From CAMDHY01 sp943372725 (lineage in GTDB: Bacteria > Pseudomonadota > Alphaproteobacteria > Rhizobiales > Segnochrobactraceae): a stretch of DNA of 6,448 nt. Made by a program: the position numbers and the translations under genes. Within the stretch, counting starts at the first letter, position 1. Each line of letters begins with the position of its first letter. The notes under the pieces were generated by a model. That model was not told the DNA's origin and ran no database searches. It saw only the letters and a list, made by a program, of their open reading frames with translations. The DNA lies in the NCBI GenBank assembly GCA_943372725.1, contig CALRZT010000301.1:1-6448 (forward strand). Reading direction: 5' to 3'. Positions 1-6,448 of this stretch are shown in pieces.

Positions 1-1
1 C

Positions 2-858
<857 letters not shown>

Positions 859-880
<22 letters not shown>

Positions 881-906
881 CGCGAGCCTCGAACGAGATG
901 CCGTCG
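859..906 (+). repeat. Imperfect direct repeat at the glgP-glgB junction
   Basis: Two 16-nt copies, 859-874 (GAACGCGATGCCGTCG) and 891-906 (GAACGAGATGCCGTCG), match at 15 of 16 positions with a 32-nt offset. The first copy encodes the last residues of GlgP; the second lies in the gap before glgB. It looks like a small local duplication, though in GC-rich DNA chance cannot be excluded. The second copy also supplies the 5' arm of the hairpin just downstream. Confidence 0.6.
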
Positions 907-919
907 GCCAACGACGGCG
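899..919 (+). repeat. Hairpin immediately before the glgB ribosome binding site
   Basis: GCCGTCG (900-906) and CGACGGC (912-918) are perfect reverse complements separated by a 5-nt loop, with a possible extra U-G pair at 899/919. The stem ends right next to the glgB Shine-Dalgarno sequence. There is no T-tract after it, so it is not a classical terminator. It may affect mRNA stability or glgB translation; that is inference. The first copy of the neighbouring direct repeat (868-874) carries the same 5' arm and could compete for the 3' arm. Confidence 0.55.
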
Positions 920-929
920 AGGAAGGGAG
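920..929 (+). promoter_or_regulatory. Ribosome binding site that fixes the glgB start
   Basis: AGGAAGGGAG is a purine-rich Shine-Dalgarno stretch ending 4 nt before the ATG at 934; its AGGAAGG core ends 7 nt before it. The two earlier in-frame ATGs, at 772 (inside glgP) and 898, lack a comparable site. It therefore supports 934 as the glgB start. Confidence 0.8.
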
Positions 930-933
930 TTCC

Positions 934-3123
934 ATGCACCTGCCCGACGACGAGATCGCCGCTATCGCATCAGGCGAACACGGCGATCCCTTCGCGGTGC
1001 TGGGACGTCAGGGCCTCGAGGGCGGCCGCACCCTGCTGCGCGCCTTCGTGCCGGGCGCCGAGCGTCTCGAGGTGCTGACACCGGACGGCGAGAGCCTCGG
1101 CACGCTGGCGCTGCGCCACCCCGCCGGCGTCTTCGAGGGCGTCCTCACCCGCCAGTACGATCTCGGCCGCTACGTGCTCGCCGCCGGCAATGCCGGCGGC
1201 GACTGGACGGTGGAGGACCCCTACGGCTTCGCCCCCGTGCTCGGCGCAATGGACGACTGGCTGATCGTCGAGGGCACCCACGAGCGCCTCTACGACAAGC
1301 TCGGCGCCCACGAGATCATCCACGAGGGCGTCGTGGGCGTTCACTTCGCCGTCTGGGCGCCGAACGCCCGCCGGGTCTCAGTGGTCGGCGACTTCAACCA
1401 GTGGGACGGTCGCCGCCACGTCATGCGCCGGCGTGTCGACACCGGCGTCTGGGAGATATTCGTGCCAGGCCTCGGCGAGGGCACCGTCTACAAGTACGAG
1501 ATCGTCGGCGACAACGGCGCGCTTCTGCCGCTGAAGGCCGATCCGGTCGGCTTCGGCGCCGAGTTCCGCCCCGGCACCGCCTCCGTCGTCCGCCGCACCG
1601 ACAACTTCGTCTGGACCGACGACGCCTGGATGGAGAGCAGGGCGGCGCAGGAGCCCCGCCGGGCGCCGATGTCGATCTACGAGGTGCATCTCGGCTCATG
1701 GCGGCGCGCCGACGGCTGGCGCTTCCAGACCTATGACGAGATCGCCGACAGCCTCGTCCCCTACGTCGCCGACATGGGCTTCACCCACGTCGAGTTCCTG
1801 CCCGTCAACGAGCATCCGCTCGACGATTCGTGGGGCTACCAGCCGATCGGCCTGTTCGCGCCGACGAGCCGCTTCGGCGAGCCGGCGGGCTTCGCGCGCT
1901 TGGTCGACCGGCTGCACAACGCCGGAATCGGCGTCATCCTCGACTGGGTGCCGGCCCATTTCCCGACCGACGTGCACGGCCTGTCGCGCTTCGACGGCAC
2001 CGCGCTCTACGAGCACGCCGACCCGCGCCTCGGCTTCCACCCCGACTGGAACACGGCGATCTACAACTTCGGCCGCGTCGAGGTGGCGAACACCCTCTAC
2101 GCCAACGCGCTGTTCTGGCTCGACCGCTACCACGTCGACGCGCTGCGGGTGGATGCCGTCGCCTCGATGCTCTACCTGGACTATTCGCGCCCGCAGGGCC
2201 AGTGGCTGCCGAACAAGTTCGGCGGCCGCGAGAACCTCGAAGCGATCGAGTTCCTGCGCCGACTCAACGAGGTCGTCTACGGCCGCTTTCCCGGCGCCTT
2301 CACCATCGCCGAGGAATCGACCTCGTGGCCGGGCGTCTCGAGGCCGGTCTATCTCGGCGGCCTTGGTTTCGGCTTCAAGTGGAACATGGGGTGGATGCAC
2401 GACACCCTCGACTACATGAAGCACGAGGCGATCCACCGCCGCTGGCACCACAGCGAGATGACGTTCGCGCTCGTCTACGCCTTCGCCGAAAACTTCGTGC
2501 TGCCGCTCTCCCACGACGAGGTCGTGCACGGGAAGGGATCGCTCTACGGCAAGATGTCGGGTGACGACTGGCAGAAGCGGGCGACGCTGCGTGCCTACTA
2601 CGGCGCCATGTGGGGCTTCCCCGGCAAGAAGCTCCTGTTCATGGGCCAGGAGTTCGCGCAGGTGCGCGAGTGGAACTTCTCCGCCGAGCTCGACTGGTGG
2701 CTCCTCCACGACGAGCGCCACCGCGGCGTCCAGAGCCTCGTGCGTGACCTCAACGGCCGCCTCGCCGCCGAGCCGGCGCTCTACCGCCTCGATAGCGAAG
2801 CGGACGGCTTCCGCTGGGTGGTGGTGGGCGACAACGAGCAGTCGGTGTTCGCCTGGCTGCGCTTCGGCGGCGGCGATGCTCGCCCGGTTCTCGTCGTCAG
2901 CAACTTCACACCGGTGCCTCGAAGCGGCTACCGTGTCGGATTGCCGTGGGCGGGGCGCTGGACGGAAATCCTCAACACGGATGCAACCCACTACGGCGGC
3001 GGGGGTTGGGGAAATCTCGGTGTGATCGAGGCGCGGGAGGAAGCCGCCCACGGTTGGCCGGCGAGCGCCGATCTGACGTTGCCGCCGCTGTCGACCCTGT
3101 GGCTCGCGCCGGAAGCGACGTGA
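934..3123 (+). CDS. glgB: 1,4-alpha-glucan branching enzyme (GH13)
   Basis: GlgB cuts an alpha-1,4 glucan chain and transfers the piece to a 6-hydroxyl, creating the alpha-1,6 branches of glycogen. The protein is 729 residues, almost exactly the E. coli length of 728. Domains in order: an N-terminal branching-enzyme domain (about 10-100), a CBM48 module (about 125-215, with GDFNQWDG at 152-159), the GH13 catalytic barrel (about 245-620, opening MSIYEVHLGSW) and a C-terminal beta domain (about 630-727). Active-site positions are intact: region I DWVPAHF from Asp337, the nucleophile Asp407 in DALRVDAV, the acid/base Glu460 in TIAEEST, and Asp528 in SHDEVVHGK; Tyr302 lies in WGYQP. The start at 934 was chosen over in-frame ATGs at 772, which would overlap glgP by 109 nt, and 898, because it has a strong ribosome binding site and gives the family length. 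The gene lies 53 nt after glgP and 55 nt before glgC. The extra N-terminal domain marks the long, enterobacterial-type GlgB rather than the shorter form. No defect is seen. Confidence 0.98.
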   Translation: MHLPDDEIAAIASGEHGDPFAVLGRQGLEGGRTLLRAFVPGAERLEVLTPDGESLGTLALRHPAGVFEGVLTRQYDLGRYVLAAGNAGGDWTVEDPYGFAPVLGAMDDWLIVEGTHERLYDKLGAHEIIHEGVVGVHFAVWAPNARRVSVVGDFNQWDGRRHVMRRRVDTGVWEIFVPGLGEGTVYKYEIVGDNGALLPLKADPVGFGAEFRPGTASVVRRTDNFVWTDDAWMESRAAQEPRRAPMSIYEVHLGSWRRADGWRFQTYDEIADSLVPYVADMGFTHVEFLPVNEHPLDDSWGYQPIGLFAPTSRFGEPAGFARLVDRLHNAGIGVILDWVPAHFPTDVHGLSRFDGTALYEHADPRLGFHPDWNTAIYNFGRVEVANTLYANALFWLDRYHVDALRVDAVASMLYLDYSRPQGQWLPNKFGGRENLEAIEFLRRLNEVVYGRFPGAFTIAEESTSWPGVSRPVYLGGLGFGFKWNMGWMHDTLDYMKHEAIHRRWHHSEMTFALVYAFAENFVLPLSHDEVVHGKGSLYGKMSGDDWQKRATLRAYYGAMWGFPGKKLLFMGQEFAQVREWNFSAELDWWLLHDERHRGVQSLVRDLNGRLAAEPALYRLDSEADGFRWVVVGDNEQSVFAWLRFGGGDARPVLVVSNFTPVPRSGYRVGLPWAGRWTEILNTDATHYGGGGWGNLGVIEAREEAAHGWPASADLTLPPLSTLWLAPEAT

Positions 3124-3143
3124 GCGGGGGCGTGTAACGAAAC

Positions 3144-3167
3144 GGTGCCGGTGAGCGAACGGGCACC
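3144..3167 (+). repeat. Hairpin just before the glgC ribosome binding site
   Basis: GGTGCC (3144-3149) and GGCACC (3162-3167) are perfect reverse complements with 12 nt between them; bulging one G allows a further pair or two of CG/CG inside. The glgC Shine-Dalgarno begins at the next base. There is no T-tract, so termination is unlikely. A role in mRNA processing or in exposing the glgC ribosome site is possible but unproven, and a 6-bp stem can arise by chance in GC-rich DNA. Confidence 0.4.
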
Positions 3168-3174
3168 AGGGAGG
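3168..3174 (+). promoter_or_regulatory. Ribosome binding site of glgC
   Basis: AGGGAGG lies 4 nt before the ATG at 3179. An ATG at 3175 in another frame directly abuts the site and stops after four codons (MDDG), so it is not the start. The glgC frame itself is closed upstream by a TGA at 3152-3154, which leaves 3179 as the first usable start codon. Confidence 0.8.
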
Positions 3175-3178
3175 ATGG

Positions 3179-4444
3179 ATGACGGATAAGCGACAGCATG
3201 CGCCGCTCGCCCGTTCGGCGATGGCCTACGTTCTGGCGGGCGGTCGCGGCAGTCGCCTGCTCGAACTGACCGACAACCGCGCCAAGCCGGCCGTCTATTT
3301 CGGCGGCAAGACGCGCATCATCGACTTCGCGCTGTCGAATGCTCTGAATTCCGGCGTCCGGCGCATGGCGGTGGCGACGCAGTACAAGGCGCACAGCCTG
3401 ATCCGCCACCTGAACCGCGGCTGGAACTTCCTGCGCCAGGAGCGCAACGAGGGATTCGACATCCTGCCGGCGAGCCAGCGCGTCTCGGAGGACCGCTGGT
3501 ATGCGGGCACGGCCGACGCGGTCTACCAGAACCTCGACATCATCGAGGGCTACGAGCCGGAATACCTGATCATCCTGGCCGGCGACCACGTCTACAAAAT
3601 GGACTACGAGAAGATGCTCGACCAGCACGTCGCCGAAGGCGCCGACGTGACGGTCGCCTGCGTCGAGGTCCCGCAGGCGGAGGCGACGGCCTTCGGCGTC
3701 ATGCACGTCGACGAGAACGACCGCATCATCTCCTTCCTCGAGAAGCCCGCCGACCCGCCCGAGATCCCCGGCCAGCCGGGCCTGTCGCTTGCCAGCATGG
3801 GCATCTACATCTTCTCGCGGAAGCTTTTGTTCGAGCAGCTGCGGCGCGACGCCGAGGACCCGAACTCGTCGCACGACTTCGGCAAGGACATCATTCCCTT
3901 CCTCGTCGAGAACGCCACCGCCATCGCCCACCGCTTCTCGAAGTCGTGCGTGCGCTCTCCCTCGGAGCCCGGCTCCTACTGGCGCGACGTCGGCACCATC
4001 GACGCCTATTACGACGCCAACCTCGACCTCACCGAGGTGGTGCCGTCGCTCGACATCTACGACCGCGACTGGCCGATCTGGACCTATTCGGAGATCACCC
4101 CGCCGGCGAAGTTCGTCCACGACGAGGACGGGCGGCGCGGCATGGGCGTGTCGTCGCTGGTCGCCGGCGGCTGCATCATTTCGGGCGCGCGCATCCACCG
4201 AACGCTGCTGTCGACCGGGGTGCACCTGCACTCCTATGCCGACGTCGACTATTCCGTGATCCTGCCCAATGTCGATGTCGGGCGCGGTGCGCGCCTGCGC
4301 CGCTGCGTCGTCGACGCCAACGTCAAGATTCCCGATGGCCTCGTCGTCGGCGAGGACCCGGAGGAGGACGGCCGGCGCTTCCGTCGCACGGAACGCGGCG
4401 TCGTGCTCATCACCCAGCCGATGATCGATCGGCTCGGGCTCTGA
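3179..4444 (+). CDS. glgC: Glucose-1-phosphate adenylyltransferase (ADP-glucose pyrophosphorylase)
   Basis: GlgC makes ADP-glucose and pyrophosphate from glucose-1-phosphate and ATP, the committed and allosterically controlled step of bacterial glycogen synthesis. The protein is 421 residues, like alphaproteobacterial homologues of about 420 (E. coli 431). The N-terminal nucleotidyltransferase domain carries AGGRGSRL (20-27), RAKPAVYFGGK (34-44, where Lys36 matches the E. coli activator-site lysine 39), Tyr108 in WYAGTADAV (matching the ATP-site Tyr114), catalytic Asp136 in LAGDHVYK and Lys189 in FLEKPADPP (matching the glucose-1-phosphate lysine 195). The region from about 295 to the end is the left-handed beta-helix domain and ends with the conserved EEDGRRFRRTE block. 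The short N-terminus and the ending MIDRLGL resemble Agrobacterium GlgC, whose family is activated by fructose-6-phosphate and pyruvate; that activator choice is inference here. Two stop codons, TGA and TAG, lie side by side at the end. All family landmarks are intact. Confidence 0.98.
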   Translation: MTDKRQHAPLARSAMAYVLAGGRGSRLLELTDNRAKPAVYFGGKTRIIDFALSNALNSGVRRMAVATQYKAHSLIRHLNRGWNFLRQERNEGFDILPASQRVSEDRWYAGTADAVYQNLDIIEGYEPEYLIILAGDHVYKMDYEKMLDQHVAEGADVTVACVEVPQAEATAFGVMHVDENDRIISFLEKPADPPEIPGQPGLSLASMGIYIFSRKLLFEQLRRDAEDPNSSHDFGKDIIPFLVENATAIAHRFSKSCVRSPSEPGSYWRDVGTIDAYYDANLDLTEVVPSLDIYDRDWPIWTYSEITPPAKFVHDEDGRRGMGVSSLVAGGCIISGARIHRTLLSTGVHLHSYADVDYSVILPNVDVGRGARLRRCVVDANVKIPDGLVVGEDPEEDGRRFRRTERGVVLITQPMIDRLGL

Positions 4445-4532
4445 TAGTCTCGTCTCGCCGTTAGTCCCGTCTCACCGACCGACCCGACCGCCGTCCGACC
4501 CATCCCCGAGCCCTCGCCGTGAGCCCCTCGCC
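4445..4532 (+). promoter_or_regulatory. C-rich, G-poor glgC-glgA spacer with short tandem repeats
   Basis: This is the longest gap in the window. By hand count it is 44 C, 19 G, 15 T and 10 A, and the last 68 nt hold 38 C against 14 G. It contains two imperfect direct repeats: TAGTCTCGTCTCGCCG (4445-4460) with TAGTCCCGTCTCACCG (4462-4477), 14 of 16 alike, and GAGCCCTCGCCGT (4508-4520) with GAGCCCCTCGCCAT (4521-4534). No strong stem, T-tract or clear promoter was seen. C-rich, G-poor, weakly structured RNA is the known character of Rho loading sites, so this could be a rut-like leader; that function is inference. Confidence 0.35.
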
Positions 4533-4536
4533 ATGA
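4519..4536 (+). other. Possible five-codon leader frame overlapping the glgA start
   Basis: GTG at 4519 opens a five-codon frame (MSPSP) whose TGA at 4534-4536 overlaps the glgA ATG at 4533 as ATGA, the arrangement typical of translational coupling. The frame lacks a strong ribosome binding site. It arises from the GAGCCC(C)TCGCC repeat, whose first copy ends in GTG and second in ATG, so it may be only a by-product of that duplication. Translation is unproven. Confidence 0.15.
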
Positions 4537-5984
4537 GCCTGTCCGTCATCGCGGTGTCCTCGGAGATTTTCCCGCTGGTGAAGACCGGCGGGCTCGCCGA
4601 CGTCGTCGGCGCCCTGCCGGCGGCGCTCGCGGGGGAGGGGGTGTCGGTGCGCACCCTCGTGCCCGGCTATCCGGCCGTCATCGCCGCGCTGGAGCGCACC
4701 CGCAAGGTGGTGCCGCTCGAGGGCCTCGTCGGCGGACCGGCGCGGGTGCTGCTGGCGCGCGCCGGCGACCTCGAGCTCGCCGTCCTCGACAACCCCGCCC
4801 TCTACGACCGTCCCGGCGGCCCCTATGCCGATCCGACCGGGGCGGACTGGCCGGACAACCCGATCCGCTTCGCCGCCCTCGCCCATGCGGCCGTGCAACT
4901 CGCCCACGGCGCCGGCGACGAGCCGCCGGACCTCTTCCACTGCCACGACTGGCAGTCGGGCCTGGTGCCGGCGCTGTTCGCCTTCACCGGGGTGCGCATC
5001 CCGACGGTGATGACCGTCCACAACCTCGCGTTCCAGGGCCAGTATCCGGCCTATCTGCTGGGCGAACTCGGGCTGCCGGCGAGCGCCTTCCACATCGGCG
5101 GCCTCGAGTACTACGGTGACATCGGCTTCCTGAAGGCGGGCCTCGCCTATGCCGACCACATCACCACGGTCTCGCCGGGCTATGCACTCGAGATCATGAC
5201 GACCGAGCACGGCATGGGCCTCGACGGCCTGCTGCGCGACCGCGCGTCGACCGTCACCGGCATCCTGAACGGCATCGACACCAAGGTCTGGGACCCGACG
5301 TCCGACGACCGCCTCGCCGCCGCCTACAGCCGCCGTCACCTCGGCAAGCGCGAGCGCAACCGGGCGGAACTGCAGGCGCGCTTCGGTCTCGATGAGCAGA
5401 AGGACGCGCCGGTGCTCGGCGTCGTCAGCCGCCTCACCTGGCAGAAGGGCATGGACATGCTCGCCGAGGCGCTGCCCTTCGCCCTCTCCCAGGGCATGCA
5501 GCTCGCTGTGCTCGGCTCCGGCGAGCCGGCGCTCGAGGCCGCCTTCGGCCACGCCGCCAGCCTCCATCCCGGCCGTGTCGGCTGCCGCCTCGGCTACGAC
5601 GAATCCCTCGCGCACCTGATCCAGGGTGGCGCCGACGCCATCCTCGTGCCGTCGCGCTTCGAGCCGTGCGGGCTGACGCAGCTCTGTGCGCTGCGCTACG
5701 GCGCCGTGCCGCTCGCCGCCCGCGTCGGCGGCCTCGCCGACACCATCGTCGACGCCAACGAGATGGCGCGCGCCGCCGGCGCCGGCACCGGCATCCTGTT
5801 CTCGCCCACGAGCCGCTCCGCTCTCGAGATGTCGCTGATCCGCCTCTCGGCGCTGTGGCGCGACCGGGACGCCTGGCGCGGCGTGCAGCGGGCGGCAATG
5901 GCGACCGAGGTCGGTTGGAATGGCCCGGCGAAGCGCTATGCCGAGCTCTTCCACGACGTCCTCGAGCGGCGCTCCAGAGGCTGA
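4533..5984 (+). CDS. glgA: Glycogen synthase, ADP-glucose type (GT5)
   Basis: GlgA transfers glucose from ADP-glucose to the non-reducing end of an alpha-1,4 glucan, using the GlgC product. The protein is 483 residues (E. coli 477) with the two Rossmann-like GT-B domains of GT5. The N-terminal half has the hallmark KTGGLADVVGALP, where Lys17 matches the E. coli ADP-glucose-site Lys15, then the HCHDWQSG block and His163 in VHNLAFQGQ. The C-terminal half has SRLTWQKG with Arg300 and Lys305, and PSRFEPCGLTQ with Glu377; these numbers equal the E. coli catalytic positions. ATG 4533 is the only ATG, GTG or TTG in this frame between the glgC stop and the conserved N-terminus, but it has no good Shine-Dalgarno; GTGAG at 4519-4523 is the nearest weak candidate. 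The stop is followed one codon later by a second in-frame TGA (5988-5990). Bacterial GlgA of this type can also prime its own glucan; nothing here tests that. Confidence 0.98.
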   Translation: MSLSVIAVSSEIFPLVKTGGLADVVGALPAALAGEGVSVRTLVPGYPAVIAALERTRKVVPLEGLVGGPARVLLARAGDLELAVLDNPALYDRPGGPYADPTGADWPDNPIRFAALAHAAVQLAHGAGDEPPDLFHCHDWQSGLVPALFAFTGVRIPTVMTVHNLAFQGQYPAYLLGELGLPASAFHIGGLEYYGDIGFLKAGLAYADHITTVSPGYALEIMTTEHGMGLDGLLRDRASTVTGILNGIDTKVWDPTSDDRLAAAYSRRHLGKRERNRAELQARFGLDEQKDAPVLGVVSRLTWQKGMDMLAEALPFALSQGMQLAVLGSGEPALEAAFGHAASLHPGRVGCRLGYDESLAHLIQGGADAILVPSRFEPCGLTQLCALRYGAVPLAARVGGLADTIVDANEMARAAGAGTGILFSPTSRSALEMSLIRLSALWRDRDAWRGVQRAAMATEVGWNGPAKRYAELFHDVLERRSRG

Positions 5985-5998
5985 GGCTGACGATCCCG

Positions 5999-6448
5999 AT
6001 GGTGCAGCGTGGACGTTTGGGCGAGGGCCGCCCGGAGCCGCTCGGAGTGACGGCGGAGGACGGCGGCGTCAACGTCGCCGTCGTCTCGCAGAACGCCACC
6101 CGCATCGAGCTCTGCCTGTTCGATGCCGACGGTGAGACGGAGACCGACCGCATCGCGCTGCCCGAGCGCACCGGCGACGTCTTCCACGGCTTCGTCACGG
6201 ACGTTCCGCCCGGCACCCGCTACGGCCTGCGCGCCGACGGTCCGTTCGACGTCGCGAGCGGCCACCGCTTCAACCCGGCGAAGCTCCTCGTCGACCCCTA
6301 CGCCGCCGCCCTCGACCGCCCCTTCCGCCTCGACCCGGCGATGTTCGACCGCACCGTCGACGGCCGCATCGAGCGCGACGACGCCGACAGCGCCTCCGTG
6401 ATGCCGAAGGCGATCGTGCAGGGAGGCCCGGCAGGCACAATGCTTGGA
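5999..6448 (+). CDS. glgX: Glycogen debranching enzyme, N-terminal part (3' end outside window)
   Basis: These are the first 150 residues of a GlgX/TreX-type isoamylase (GH13_11), which hydrolyses alpha-1,6 linkages, chiefly the short stubs left by phosphorylase. The frame stays open to the last base of the window. The visible part is the N-terminal CBM48/isoamylase-N domain: PLGVTAEDGGVNVAVVSQNA (14-33), then IELCLFD (36-42), YGLRADGPFD (75-84) and the GlgX-typical RFNPAKLLVDPYA (90-102). The GH13 barrel and all catalytic residues lie beyond the window, so activity cannot be judged; full family members are about 650-720 residues. ATG 5999 is placed 14 nt after the glgA stop. The only Shine-Dalgarno candidates are two GAGG stretches (5977-5980 and 5983-5986), the nearer ending 12 nt upstream, so initiation may depend on ribosomes finishing glgA. 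The N-terminus is short but family-like. A treX or isoamylase name from a trehalose operon is the alternative; the glg context favours glgX. Confidence 0.93.
   Translation, partial: MVQRGRLGEGRPEPLGVTAEDGGVNVAVVSQNATRIELCLFDADGETETDRIALPERTGDVFHGFVTDVPPGTRYGLRADGPFDVASGHRFNPAKLLVDPYAAALDRPFRLDPAMFDRTVDGRIERDDADSASVMPKAIVQGGPAGTMLG

Noticed and set aside
899..919. Factor-independent terminator between glgP and glgB
   Set aside because: The stem is good but there is no following T-tract, and the glgB ribosome site comes directly after it.
1696..3051. A 451-codon minus-strand open frame opposite glgB
   Set aside because: It has the same low-complexity, charge- and Val/Ala-rich composition, with no family motif or sensible ribosome site, and lies opposite conserved catalytic sequence. 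It is a GC-driven shadow.
2972..4231. A 419-codon minus-strand open frame spanning the glgB-glgC junction
   Set aside because: It spans the end of one real gene, a gap and most of another, and its translation changes character along the way. No domain is recognisable.
4461..5954. A 497-codon open frame on the minus strand, covering nearly all of glgA
   Set aside because: It is antisense to a gene with intact catalytic motifs. Its translation is rich in Arg, Ala, Glu and Gly with no recognisable domain. High GC at third positions removes stops from the opposite strand and explains its length.
6123..6401. A short Ser/Thr/Pro/Arg-rich plus-strand open frame near the window end
   Set aside because: It lies out of frame inside the glgX reading frame, which carries clear debranching-enzyme motifs. 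It is a shadow.

Overview
The window is a stretch of bacterial chromosome carrying a glycogen metabolism gene cluster, all on the + strand: the end of glgP (glycogen phosphorylase), complete glgB (branching enzyme), complete glgC (ADP-glucose pyrophosphorylase), complete glgA (glycogen synthase) and the first 150 codons of glgX (debranching enzyme). Very high GC, strong G/C preference at third codon positions, and protein wording closest to what I recall of Agrobacterium- and Rhodobacter-type enzymes (for example the N-terminus and C-terminus of GlgC) suggest an alphaproteobacterium, perhaps of the Rhizobiales/Hyphomicrobiales. That placement is inference from memory, not a search.

Layout: glgP 2-880 (5' end outside the window), 53-nt gap, glgB 934-3123, 55-nt gap, glgC 3179-4444, 88-nt gap, glgA 4533-5984, 14-nt gap, glgX from 5999 past the window end. 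The same orientation and short gaps suggest one transcript. No promoter, factor-independent terminator, RNA gene, mobile element, CRISPR array or unrelated gene was seen. No stretch longer than 88 nt lacks a gene.

The genes form a complete storage cycle. GlgC makes ADP-glucose from glucose-1-phosphate and ATP, GlgA adds glucose to alpha-1,4 chains, and GlgB introduces alpha-1,6 branches. GlgP shortens the outer chains to release glucose-1-phosphate, and GlgX removes the short branch stubs that GlgP leaves. The expected catalytic residues are present in the three complete enzymes and in the visible part of GlgP.

I see no previously undescribed system. The less ordinary features are in the gaps: a repeat plus hairpin before the glgB ribosome binding site, a hairpin before the glgC ribosome binding site, and a C-rich, G-poor glgC-glgA spacer with imperfect tandem repeats, no clear ribosome binding site for glgA and a five-codon leader frame overlapping the glgA start. 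These could set expression of each enzyme separately within the operon, but that is inference.
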